Of a DNA stretch of 64,000 nt, positions 42,701 to 50,344 are shown piece after piece. Made by a program: the position numbers and the translations under genes. This DNA is from Deltaproteobacteria bacterium. Lineage in GTDB: Bacteria > Myxococcota_A > Polyangia > Polyangiales > JADJMO01. The DNA lies in assembly GCA_025363655.1 (NCBI GenBank), contig JANYDK010000036.1, forward strand, positions 1 to 64,000. Reading direction: 5' to 3'. The notes below the pieces were generated by a model. The model had not been told where the DNA came from. It searched no databases and worked only from the letters and a program-made list of their open reading frames with translations. Position 1 is the first letter of the stretch. Every line of letters begins with the position of its first letter.

Positions 42701-45700
42701 CGTTCGCCATCGCGGTCGGCGGCGTGTGCGCGGCGCCCGTCTGCAGCGGCTCGACCTTCACGGCGCCGGGCATGTGCGGCGCCACCCGGTCGTGCGCGGT
42801 GCCATCTCCCACCGACTGTTCGCCTTACCGCTGCAGCTCGACTGGATGCCTGAAGACCTGCACCAGCGACGATCAATGCCAGAACGCGCATTGCGTCGAC
42901 GGAAGCTGCGTTCCGTCTCCGACCGGCGCGCGCTGCTCGGACGACAAGCTGAGCTCGGTGGTGACCGATGGAACGGTGCGTTCGTGCGCGCCCTTCCGCT
43001 GTGACACGAGCGGCGCGTGCGCGACGAAATGCACGGCCTCGGACGAGTGCGTCCCCGGCTTCGTCTGCGACGGGGCCGGCGCGTGCGCACCGCAAGTGAC
43101 CGACGGCGGAGGAAGCGGCGGATGCTCGGTCTCGCGGCCGGGCGCGAGTGGCGCGGCGATGGCTTGGCTCGTCGCGATCGGCGTCGTCTGGGGCGTTCGT
43201 CGTCGTCGCGCGGCGCTCGTAGTCGCGGCCGCGGCTACGCTCGGCGGCTGTCGCGCCAACGCCGAGCCCACGCCGAGAGAAGTCGTCCGCACGCACGTGG
43301 ACGCGCTCCATGTCGGCGTCGAAGGCACCACGGTCGATGCGACGAGCGCCGTCGACGTCGCCTCGGTGACGACGATCGGCTGCCACTCCGCGGGTTGCCT
43401 CGTCCTCCAGAAACGCAAGTGGTTGACCGCGGTTCGTCTCGGGTCGGATGGGAAGCCGCTCGACGTCGACGGCTTCCTCGTCGCGCACGGACCCGTCGGC
43501 GATCTCGACAGCGGAATGTCGGTGGGGTCCAACGGCACCGACTACCTCGTCTCGTGGTCGAGGCCCTCACGCGTGCCGATGTTGGTGCGCCTCTCGGGGG
43601 CCGGCGCGGTGCTCGGAGCCCCATTCGAGCTCGTGCCGGCGGCGCTCTTCGCGCAAGGCCAGGCGATCGGCTGGGACACCAAGAGCTACTTGGTCGTCTG
43701 GCAGGACTTCAAGAGCGGCACGGCGACGTTGATGGGCGCTCGCGTCCTCGCCGACGGAACGAAGCTCGATCCGGTCGGCTTCGCGATCTACACGTCGAGC
43801 GTCGGTGACGGCAGCGCGCACTTCCAGCCTCACCTCGCGTGCGACGGGAAGGGCTGCTTCGTCAGCCTCGCGCTCCCGGGCGGCGAAGGCTCGGGGAAAA
43901 TCGTCCGCGTCGAGGACGGCAAGACCGTGGGCGCGCCGACGTCGACGGCGTTCTCGCTCTCCGCGATGACCGTCGACGGGACCGACTTCATCCTCGGGGG
44001 TACCAACGTCACCGGCGCCGCGGGCGTGACGTTCGCGCGATACTCTTCCGCGCTCGCGCCGAAGAGCGTCGTGAAGTTGACCGAGACCAGCAACAGCCTG
44101 GTGCTCGGTCACGCCGGCGCCAACCTCGTCTCGATCGCCGGCGTCAACTTCGCGACGGGATTCTTCCTCAGCGCCGCCCGCCTCGATTCGTCGTTGACGA
44201 AGGTCGAGCACGTCGAGGTCGAACCGACCAATACGTTCGCGGGTGCCAGCCTCGGCAGCTCGTTCTTCTGCGGAACGGCAAGCGGTCTCTACGAGGTCAC
44301 GACGTCGCCCCTCGCGTTCTCGCGACGCGTCATCGAACACCACGCAGCACCGCATCAATTCCCGTCCGTCGCTACCGGTGGCGGGACCACGCTGACGGCC
44401 TTCGCGCGCCGCGCCGACGGTGTCGATGCCGTGCTCGTCGCCAAGACCGCGAGCGGCGCCTTCACGCCTTCGGCTGGGACGCTCGTCGCCAACGAATCCG
44501 CGCCGATTCGCGACGTCGCGATGACCTGGGACGGCAGCGGATTCGTCGTCGCGTGGCTGACCGATGCGCGCGTCGCCTTCGCGCGTGTCGACGCCTCGGG
44601 CGCCGTGACGGATGTAGGAGGTGTCAAGATTGGAGCCGTCTCCACGACCTCGCCGTGGACCAACGTGTCGCTCGGCGTCGGTAGCTCGGGCGCCATCGTC
44701 CTCCTCGGCGGCGATCAGTTGGGCACGATTCGTCTCAGCGGCGGCGCCGCTCTCGACACCACGCCAAAGCTCATTTCCCTGCGCAAGCCGCTCGACTCGC
44801 GGCTCGCGACGGCCGCCTCGGCGGGCACGTCCCTGGTCGCGTGGGCCGACGACGACGGCGTCGAGCTGCTTCGCATCGGTGGAGACGGCAAGCCGCTCGA
44901 TGCGGCGCCGCACCTCGTGCCGAAGTCGAAGGGCATCGCCTATTACCAGGCGGAGGCGACGCCGTCGGTCGCGTTCGACGGCAAGGGATGGACGTTGGTC
45001 TACCCGGCGACCGCCGGTGCGACGTCGGACACCGACATCTACCTCGCGCGCACCGCGTTCGATCTATCCGGCGTCCCCGACACCTGGGTCGTGAGCGCGC
45101 GCGACTATGTTCAGCTGTCTCCTGGCCTCGCCATCGACGGTGAGAAGGCCGTGGTCACGTGGTCGGAGGCCAGCAGCTACCGCTTCACGCCCGGCGACAC
45201 GCAAGAACTCCGCGCGTCGTGGGTCGATCTCTCCGCGAAGAAGAGCCTCGTCGACGCCGACCTCGTCGCCACCTACGGCTACGACGAGATCGAGCGGCCC
45301 TCGGTCGCATCGTTCTCGGGCACCAAGGCGGAGCTGGTCTACGTCCGCCACGATCCCGATCCGACCATCCTCAGCCCGCGCATCAAGACGCGCACCATCA
45401 CGTTCGATGGTCTCGGCGGCGCAACCTGCAAGGTCGACGCGGACTGCGAGCTCGGGCCCTGCGTCGACGGCACGTGCTGCGATCGAAAGTGCGACGGCAC
45501 CTGCGAGGCGTGCGACGTCGCCGGCTCCGTCGGCAAGTGTGTCACCATCGCGGGCAAGCCGCATGGGGCGCGCAGCTGCGCGACGGGCACCACCTGCGCC
45601 GAGGCGACCTGCGACGGCTTCGAGCCGAAGAGCTGTCAGAGGTTCGCACACGCGTTCGAGACGACGTGCGCCGCCGCGAAGTGCGACGGCGCGCTCTTCT

Positions 45701-46155
45701 CGGCCCCCGGCTTCTGCGACGGCAAGGGCGCGTGCGCGGTGCCGACCACGGCCTCGTGCGCGCCGTTCGCCTGCGACCCGAACGGTTGCTTGACCTCGTG
45801 CACCACCGACGCGAGCTGCGCCAAGGACTTTCTCTGCAAGGACAAGAAGTGCGTGGGGCCCGAGAACGGCGCGGTGTGCGTCGATGATGGGCTCGGTTCG
45901 AAGGCCGTCGACGGGAAAATCAAGGACTGCGCGCCCTATCGCTGCTCGAAGGACGGCACCTGCGGTCAGACGTGCGGATCGGCGGCCGAGTGCGCGCCCG
46001 GTGACAGCTGCGACGCGACGGGCGCCTGCGTGCCTCCGACGACCGCGAGCAGCGGCGGTTGCGACGTCGTCGCCTCCACGGACGCTCCGGTGACGGCGTG
46101 GGTGGTGCTGGCAGGTCTCGCCCTCGGCGGCGCGCTCCTGCGTCGTCGCAAATGA
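39772..46155 (+). CDS. Giant double lipoprotein: two fused paralogous modules
   Basis: One frame of 2127 residues encodes two similar modules. Module 1 (1-1152): lipobox LLVGC, propeller-like repeats (strands such as DGTNFVVALD and WDGVRYVVAW), a Cys-rich region (about 901-1110, with CCTSACTGPCQACDVAGSVG), then a MYXO-CTERM-like end GGCSVSRPG, TM helix and RRRR. Module 2 follows at once with a second signal-like stretch and lipobox TLGGC (about residue 1159), similar propeller repeats, a Cys-rich region (CCDRKCDGTCEACDVAGSVG) and a final GGCDVV, TM helix, RRRK. Normally these would be two genes. No stop separates them. Both modules look functional; a surface adhesin or scaffold role is likely. 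Confidence 0.85.
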   Translation: MRKLLPLVLLVGCASHHAATYSDPSPPQETSAAPASGELGELALDGGGARLRLRPRLPAPTKIGKAAGARVERVRGEVVEIVERRPEGLEISWRFERRPSDGNASVTLDVAEGKVLGPSADGVRVQLDRTTFRIGDGVFIDADGVRTKVPATVVDGAIAYAVPADVVKSSRFPAVLDPTVSAEVEVDAPPLVTLAASPRGVDFDGTNFVVALDALGTSIARVSPAGALVDSSPLHVASGSVIAIASGTTESLVLWQGDPTTSIGCFATRVGKDGKVLDATPLDVSGGQCYGGESLAFDGGRYLVAWSVGPTSSGTTDSTVHLTAISPAGVVSHLPDLPSTFTIPAAMGAHARFRCAGGICALPSSEYAPTGTCVLALIGPGAASKLVGCTLGQPSFPLVASNAAGFVAVEDGSLGDPTPLALKRISTTDLVGSSEKLSISGARTFTDFVGDGSGYLLAESSDAGYGVARIAGTTPFSLAWSAPAIVPRTPELGTGGSPLLAVSGGKALLVYDDLRSTPLGVVFDSAIAPTSPTPLVLAHGAPTQRGVVVASDGKNFLAAWTELRGDQYQLRARRLDATGKALDAAPTMLATAKTTYAPEAFGNELRLVWDGVRYVVAWRPFSGSGGRSLSRVRVAQDGSVLDAVPDVVDVSGYVSNTPAVAGGGGRTLVAWGDVGALLMRRYDATGAAVDATPVPLGGTLELYGYTPISASYDGKNTLVTWPTPAGVATDLMGVVVGDTGAPGTPFVVCGASGRQDHPASASNGTVHLVAWSDANTSPTRIRAARVDAKAGVVLDATPIVVFAGSDAYDLPRVVWDGSVFVVSAARILNAYSGSEVVIGRVRADGVVVAEPTASATKSARDSSLASDGKGTTMVAFTRDVVEPPYVAARARLVTYVAKHPAGSACTSAAECEDGNCADGVCCTSACTGPCQACDVAGSVGTCATASGRPHGTRTCGGGSDACSLGACDGKDGTKCASFAIAVGGVCAAPVCSGSTFTAPGMCGATRSCAVPSPTDCSPYRCSSTGCLKTCTSDDQCQNAHCVDGSCVPSPTGARCSDDKLSSVVTDGTVRSCAPFRCDTSGACATKCTASDECVPGFVCDGAGACAPQVTDGGGSGGCSVSRPGASGAAMAWLVAIGVVWGVRRRRAALVVAAAATLGGCRANAEPTPREVVRTHVDALHVGVEGTTVDATSAVDVASVTTIGCHSAGCLVLQKRKWLTAVRLGSDGKPLDVDGFLVAHGPVGDLDSGMSVGSNGTDYLVSWSRPSRVPMLVRLSGAGAVLGAPFELVPAALFAQGQAIGWDTKSYLVVWQDFKSGTATLMGARVLADGTKLDPVGFAIYTSSVGDGSAHFQPHLACDGKGCFVSLALPGGEGSGKIVRVEDGKTVGAPTSTAFSLSAMTVDGTDFILGGTNVTGAAGVTFARYSSALAPKSVVKLTETSNSLVLGHAGANLVSIAGVNFATGFFLSAARLDSSLTKVEHVEVEPTNTFAGASLGSSFFCGTASGLYEVTTSPLAFSRRVIEHHAAPHQFPSVATGGGTTLTAFARRADGVDAVLVAKTASGAFTPSAGTLVANESAPIRDVAMTWDGSGFVVAWLTDARVAFARVDASGAVTDVGGVKIGAVSTTSPWTNVSLGVGSSGAIVLLGGDQLGTIRLSGGAALDTTPKLISLRKPLDSRLATAASAGTSLVAWADDDGVELLRIGGDGKPLDAAPHLVPKSKGIAYYQAEATPSVAFDGKGWTLVYPATAGATSDTDIYLARTAFDLSGVPDTWVVSARDYVQLSPGLAIDGEKAVVTWSEASSYRFTPGDTQELRASWVDLSAKKSLVDADLVATYGYDEIERPSVASFSGTKAELVYVRHDPDPTILSPRIKTRTITFDGLGGATCKVDADCELGPCVDGTCCDRKCDGTCEACDVAGSVGKCVTIAGKPHGARSCATGTTCAEATCDGFEPKSCQRFAHAFETTCAAAKCDGALFSAPGFCDGKGACAVPTTASCAPFACDPNGCLTSCTTDASCAKDFLCKDKKCVGPENGAVCVDDGLGSKAVDGKIKDCAPYRCSKDGTCGQTCGSAAECAPGDSCDATGACVPPTTASSGGCDVVASTDAPVTAWVVLAGLALGGALLRRRK

Positions 46156-46174
46156 CTTCGCGTCGTCCATCCCA

Positions 46175-46972
46175 TCATGGTTTGACGATGATGTTCCAGG
46201 CCACCGCCTCTTCATACGCGCTCACGCTCCCGGTGACCGAGCCGCGCAAGAAGATGGTGTGCTGACCGACCGGCAGCGGCTTCAAGATCACCCAATACCC
46301 GTCCGAGAGCCCGCTCCGATCGCCCTCCGGCACCGAGCAATCGTTGGCCGCGACGGGGCCGGTGCAGGCGATGATTTGATCTTTCGCCGCGCTCGGCGCC
46401 TTCCAACTGAAGACGCCCGAAGGCACGCGGTAGAGCGCGAAGTCGGTCGTCGTCCCCAGCGTCTTGTCGTCGACGATGAGCTGCAACGTGTCGGCCGAGC
46501 CGAAAAAATCGGTCTGACATTTCTGCAGCTCTGCCGGCTTGATCGGCGTCGTGCACCCGTCGCTCTCCGGGCAAGGCATACAGAGGTTATGGATGATCGG
46601 AACGAGGATCGCCTTGTCCGAAGGGATGGTGCACGTGCGGGTGTTCGGTTTGAGGTTCACTCCGGGCGTGAGGAACCAGACGGCGCCGCTCTGACCTTGC
46701 GTGCAATCGCCGGCGCCGTACGGGCTCTGCGATTTCACGATCGGCAGGAGCCATTGCCAGTACGCCTTCGTCCATTCGCCATACGACTTCCCGAGCACCG
46801 TCGTTCCCGGCGAGTAGGCGAGCTCGGCGAGATCGGCGTTGCCGTTGATGACGTCGGCGGGACCGAACTCGGCGGCCGCATCGACCACCGTCACCGGCGC
46901 CGGGTCGCTGCTCTTGCTCGAGCAGGCAGACAGAAGGAAGACGAGCGCGACCGGGGCGAAGGATTTCGACAT
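46175..46972 (-). CDS. Hypothetical lipoprotein
   Basis: The 265-residue product starts at ATG 46972 with a signal and lipobox LLSAC (about residue 17). The mature protein is beta-rich: YGEWTKAYWQWLLPI near residue 60, CTIPSDKAILVPIIHN, CMPCPESDGC and a C-terminal PVGQHTIFLRGSVTG strand set. Seven or more Cys probably form disulfides. The pattern WTKAYWQW with a late HTIxxxG is found in secreted proteins of unknown function from several phyla. It is convergent with the giant lipoprotein gene. I see no enzymatic motif. Confidence 0.78.
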   Translation of the reverse strand: MSKSFAPVALVFLLSACSSKSSDPAPVTVVDAAAEFGPADVINGNADLAELAYSPGTTVLGKSYGEWTKAYWQWLLPIVKSQSPYGAGDCTQGQSGAVWFLTPGVNLKPNTRTCTIPSDKAILVPIIHNLCMPCPESDGCTTPIKPAELQKCQTDFFGSADTLQLIVDDKTLGTTTDFALYRVPSGVFSWKAPSAAKDQIIACTGPVAANDCSVPEGDRSGLSDGYWVILKPLPVGQHTIFLRGSVTGSVSAYEEAVAWNIIVKP

Positions 46973-47066
46973 CGAAGAGAGCGTCGCGCGAGACGGCGCC
47001 GCTGTAAACCGGTCGGCTCGTAGGTCGCCGATCTGCATTTCGTAGGCGTTCGGATATCTTCGGGGG

Positions 47067-48776
47067 ATGCGGAGCGAGACGATCGGTGCAGCGGCCTACT
47101 CGGTCGCCTCGCTCGTCCTCCTCGCCGGCTGCCGCGATCCCACGCAAATCACTGTCGAAATCACGACGGATGTGCCTTGCGATCAGACCAAGCGCACCGC
47201 GATCACCGTCGCCAGCCTCGAGGCCTTCGAGCGCGGCAAAGCCTCGGCGGTCACCACCACCACGAGTTGCCACGACGGGCGCGTCGGCTCGCTCGTCGTC
47301 ATCCCCAGCGGCGATCGTTCGGCCGACCTCTCGATTCGCGTCGTCACCGGCGTCGACCAAGACGTCGACACCTGCAGCGCCACGACCTCGTACGCGGGAT
47401 GCATCGTCGCGCGAAGGCACCTTCATTTCGTCGAGCACAGCTCCCTCAGCTTGCCCGTCGTGATGCGACGCAGCTGCCTCGATTTGCCCTGCGACGAGCG
47501 CCAGACGTGCGTGCAGGGGCACTGCGTCGGCTCGACCATCGTCGATCCGAAGAACTGCATCGGCAGCGGCTGCGACGAGGGCACGCTCACCGGCGACGGC
47601 GACGCAGGACCTCTCGATTCGAGCTTCGATTCGAGCTTCGATTCGAAGGTCGATGTACTCGCCGACACGGGCGTCGATTCGTCGCTCGACGTCGTCGACG
47701 CCGATGGCGCGGTCGTCGATCCGTTCGGTGATCGACGCGGGCTTCTCAGCGGTGCGCCCTGGCCGATGGTCAACGGCTCACCGACGCTGTGGAACCTCAG
47801 CAGCATGACGTTCCCCAAGACGAAGGCCTTGCGTTGGACCGCGCCGGCGACGACGTCGACCATCGCCAACCTCGTCGGCCCCGACGGCCTCAGTTACTAC
47901 GGCGATTTCAGCGGCTACTACGCCATTGATGAGGCGACGCACCTGCAAAAATGGGCCTTCGGTGGCAGCGGCTACGGCGATCCGGCGCTCGGCTCCGACG
48001 GCGTGCTCTACGGCGCGAGCACTGGGCTCCTCTTCGCGCTCGATCGCCTCACCGGCGCGAAGAATTGGGAGCTCCCCGTCGACGCGGTCGGTGACATCAC
48101 GCTCGGCCCAGGACCGATCGCATACATCGGTGGCCTCGGCGGCATCGCGGCCGTCGACGTGGTGGCGAAGAAGCAGCTCTGGTCGGTCCCGCTCGCCGAG
48201 CCGTTCGAACCTCCGTCGCTCGGCTCCGCGGGCAAGCTCTACATCGCGTCAGGCATCGGCGACGTGCGCGAGTTCGACATGAAGACCGGCACGGCGGGCT
48301 GGACCTTCCACGCCGCCGACGGCGTCTCTTCTCCCGTGATTTACGGCAACGACGGCGCCGTCTACTTCGCGACCGCCAATCCAACCGGTCTCGTCTATGC
48401 GGTCGAGGTCGCCACCGGACTCGAGCGCTGGAAGACGACGATCGACGGCGGCGTCTACTACGCGCTCGCCCGTGGCGCCGACGGCACGCTCTACGTCGGC
48501 AGCAGCGCCGGAACGCTTTACGCGATCGAGACGAGCAAGGGCGGCATCCTCTGGTCGACGCCGCACCCGTCGATCACCTATCGCCATCTCCTCGTCGATC
48601 GCACCAACGTCCTCGTCGCCGTCACCACCCTCACCGTCGAGGCGATGGACGCCACCAAAAAAGGCGCCTCGGTGTGGAGCTACATGCCGAGCGTCAAACC
48701 CGTCACCGTCGCGCCCGGCGGCGATGGGCTGCTCTACGTGCTCACCGACAGCTCTCTCGACGCGCTCGGGCCGTAG
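47067..48776 (+). CDS. PQQ-like beta-propeller lipoprotein
   Basis: The 569-residue protein has lipobox LLAGC (Cys22). An N-terminal beta domain (about 25-150, TQITVEITTDVPC, SCHDGRVGSLV) is shared with the cut-off gene at 63711. A Cys knot-like segment (CDERQTCVQGHC) and a low-complexity linker with a 12-bp repeat (DSSFDSSFDSK) follow. A PQQ-type propeller (about 230-569) shows LQKWAFGGSGYGDPALGSDG, LFALDRLTGAKNW, GTLYVGSSAGTLYAIETSKG and ILWSTPHPSI. Such propellers usually serve as outer-membrane scaffolds (BamB-like) or dehydrogenases; no dehydrogenase site is visible, so scaffolding is more likely. Confidence 0.82.
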   Translation: MRSETIGAAAYSVASLVLLAGCRDPTQITVEITTDVPCDQTKRTAITVASLEAFERGKASAVTTTTSCHDGRVGSLVVIPSGDRSADLSIRVVTGVDQDVDTCSATTSYAGCIVARRHLHFVEHSSLSLPVVMRRSCLDLPCDERQTCVQGHCVGSTIVDPKNCIGSGCDEGTLTGDGDAGPLDSSFDSSFDSKVDVLADTGVDSSLDVVDADGAVVDPFGDRRGLLSGAPWPMVNGSPTLWNLSSMTFPKTKALRWTAPATTSTIANLVGPDGLSYYGDFSGYYAIDEATHLQKWAFGGSGYGDPALGSDGVLYGASTGLLFALDRLTGAKNWELPVDAVGDITLGPGPIAYIGGLGGIAAVDVVAKKQLWSVPLAEPFEPPSLGSAGKLYIASGIGDVREFDMKTGTAGWTFHAADGVSSPVIYGNDGAVYFATANPTGLVYAVEVATGLERWKTTIDGGVYYALARGADGTLYVGSSAGTLYAIETSKGGILWSTPHPSITYRHLLVDRTNVLVAVTTLTVEAMDATKKGASVWSYMPSVKPVTVAPGGDGLLYVLTDSSLDALGP

Positions 48777-48794
48777 ACGTGCAGCGATCGAGGC

Positions 48795-49235
48795 CTATTT
48801 TCCTGCCGTCGTATTCACTGCCATCGCCTCGCAGCTGGCGCTGTCGACGCCCTTCGCTTCGCTGAGCGCGGTCGTCTTGCGGGAGATGACGACGCCGTCG
48901 ACCTGCACCTCGCAGGTGATGGTGCCGCACGAGGCGTCGCCGTAGACGCGGAAGTGGACCATCTGGCCTTCCTTGGCCTCGAAGCCCTTCTCCCACGGCG
49001 TCACCACGCCCGTCTGCTGCTCGATCGGATCGAGCTTCGGCGCCGGATCGCCCTGCAGACGGATGCGACACGTCTCGCCGGAGAGCGCGCGATAGACGAT
49101 GGCGTGGACGCGGCTCTCCTTCCACTGCTTGAACGCCCAGAAGGCGATGACGACGACGAGGAGCACGAGCGCGACCATCGGTCCCGAGGGCCCAGACGGC
49201 TTCTTCTTCGGCGCTTCACCCACGCGATCGCTCAC
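48795..49235 (-). CDS. Single-pass membrane protein of unknown function
   Basis: The GTG at 49235 gives 146 residues: a short Lys/Pro-rich cytoplasmic head (about 1-18), one TM helix (MVALVLLVVVIAFWAFKQW, 20-38) and an extracytoplasmic beta domain with Cys pairs (GETCRIRL, DASCGTITCEVQVDG, SASCEAM). The strand pattern near VHFRVYGDASCGTITCEVQV is vaguely like MmpS-type accessory proteins, but this is not secure. It is convergent with the PQQ-propeller gene and divergent from the lipoprotein at 49351. Confidence 0.7.
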   Translation of the reverse strand: MSDRVGEAPKKKPSGPSGPMVALVLLVVVIAFWAFKQWKESRVHAIVYRALSGETCRIRLQGDPAPKLDPIEQQTGVVTPWEKGFEAKEGQMVHFRVYGDASCGTITCEVQVDGVVISRKTTALSEAKGVDSASCEAMAVNTTAGK

Positions 49236-49350
49236 GGAAACCCTATAGCGCGAAGCCTGACGCGGGACACGACTCCCGGGCGGAGGTGCGGTAGGTAGCC
49301 TCGGCGATCTCGACCAGAGCTCGCAGCCCCCGCACAAGGAGCCGTTCTCG

Positions 49351-50322
49351 ATGCGTCGTTCTTCCCTCTCCGTCGTCCTCTTCGCGCTCGCGATCGGTCC
49401 CGCCGTGTCGATCGTCGCCTGCGGTGACGACACGCCGCAGCCGAAGTCTCCGAGCGACTTGGCTTCGGCCACGCCGACGACGACGAGCTCCGATCCCGGT
49501 CCGGGGATGGCAACCTCCGTCCCCGAGCCCCCGACCGCCGCGAGCAGCGCGCCGCCGCCGCCGAAGCCGCCGCCGCCGACCATCGAAGACGTCACCGCCG
49601 CGGCCGATCCGAAGCCGCTCCCGTCGATCAAGCTCACCGGCATCGCCAACGAAGCGAGCCTCGATCCGGCGAAGGCCAAGGACACCGAGCTCAAGCTCGA
49701 CCTCAAGAACTGGGAGCTCGGCAAAGACGGCCAGCACGTGCACGTCATCCTCGACGGCATGCCCTACAAGAAGGTCATGGACGCGAAAGCGCCCTTGAAA
49801 TTGGGCGATTTGCTCGCCGCCGGCACCGAGCTCACCGAAGGGCAGCACTACCTCGTCGCCTTCGCCAGCCGCGGCACGCACGAGTCGGTGAAGGGCAAGG
49901 GCAGCTCCTCGTTCCTCACCTTCTGGGTCGGCAAGAAGGGCAAGACCCCGACTTACGACGGCAAGAAGCCGCTCCTCGTCTACAGCCGTCCCAAGGGCGA
50001 CAACTTCGGCGGCATGGGCAAGGCCCTGATGATCGACTTCTACCTCCACGAGACGACGCTCGAGAAGGGCGAGAAGGTCCGCTTCACCGTCAGCTCCGAC
50101 AAGCTCGACGCGCCGGTCACCGGCGAGTTCACCAAGTGGGCGCCGAAGCTCGTCAAAGGCCTCCCCGCCGGCAACTACGAAGTGAAGCTCGAGCTCCTCG
50201 ACAAAGAGGGCAAGGTCAGCGACCTCGCGTGGAACACCACCACGCGCAAGATCGTCGTCGACGCCGACAAGCCGATGGATCCGGCGATGGGCATGTCGAT
50301 GGACATGCCGATGCCGAAGTGA
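49351..50322 (+). CDS. Hypothetical lipoprotein with Pro-rich linker
   Basis: The 323-residue product has lipobox SIVAC (about residue 24), a Thr/Ser/Pro-rich linker (about 30-80, with PPPPKPPPP), then a beta-sandwich-like domain (about 90-300: LKLDLKNWELGKDGQHVHV, LTEGQHYLVAFASRGTHES, GNYEVKLELLDKEGKV). It ends in a Met-rich tail (MDPAMGMSMDMPMPK), which could bind Cu(I). CAAGGAG lies before the ATG. It is directly followed by the sulfatase-like gene (22-nt gap). The function is unknown. Confidence 0.78.
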   Translation: MRRSSLSVVLFALAIGPAVSIVACGDDTPQPKSPSDLASATPTTTSSDPGPGMATSVPEPPTAASSAPPPPKPPPPTIEDVTAAADPKPLPSIKLTGIANEASLDPAKAKDTELKLDLKNWELGKDGQHVHVILDGMPYKKVMDAKAPLKLGDLLAAGTELTEGQHYLVAFASRGTHESVKGKGSSSFLTFWVGKKGKTPTYDGKKPLLVYSRPKGDNFGGMGKALMIDFYLHETTLEKGEKVRFTVSSDKLDAPVTGEFTKWAPKLVKGLPAGNYEVKLELLDKEGKVSDLAWNTTTRKIVVDADKPMDPAMGMSMDMPMPK

Positions 50323-50344
50323 GCTGAACAGGCTCAGTTTCGCG

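Noticed and set aside
40861-43488. 875-codon open frame on the minus strand
   Set aside because: It is antisense to the giant lipoprotein gene, Arg/Ala/Asp-rich without domains, and explained by GC-rich third positions of the sense gene.
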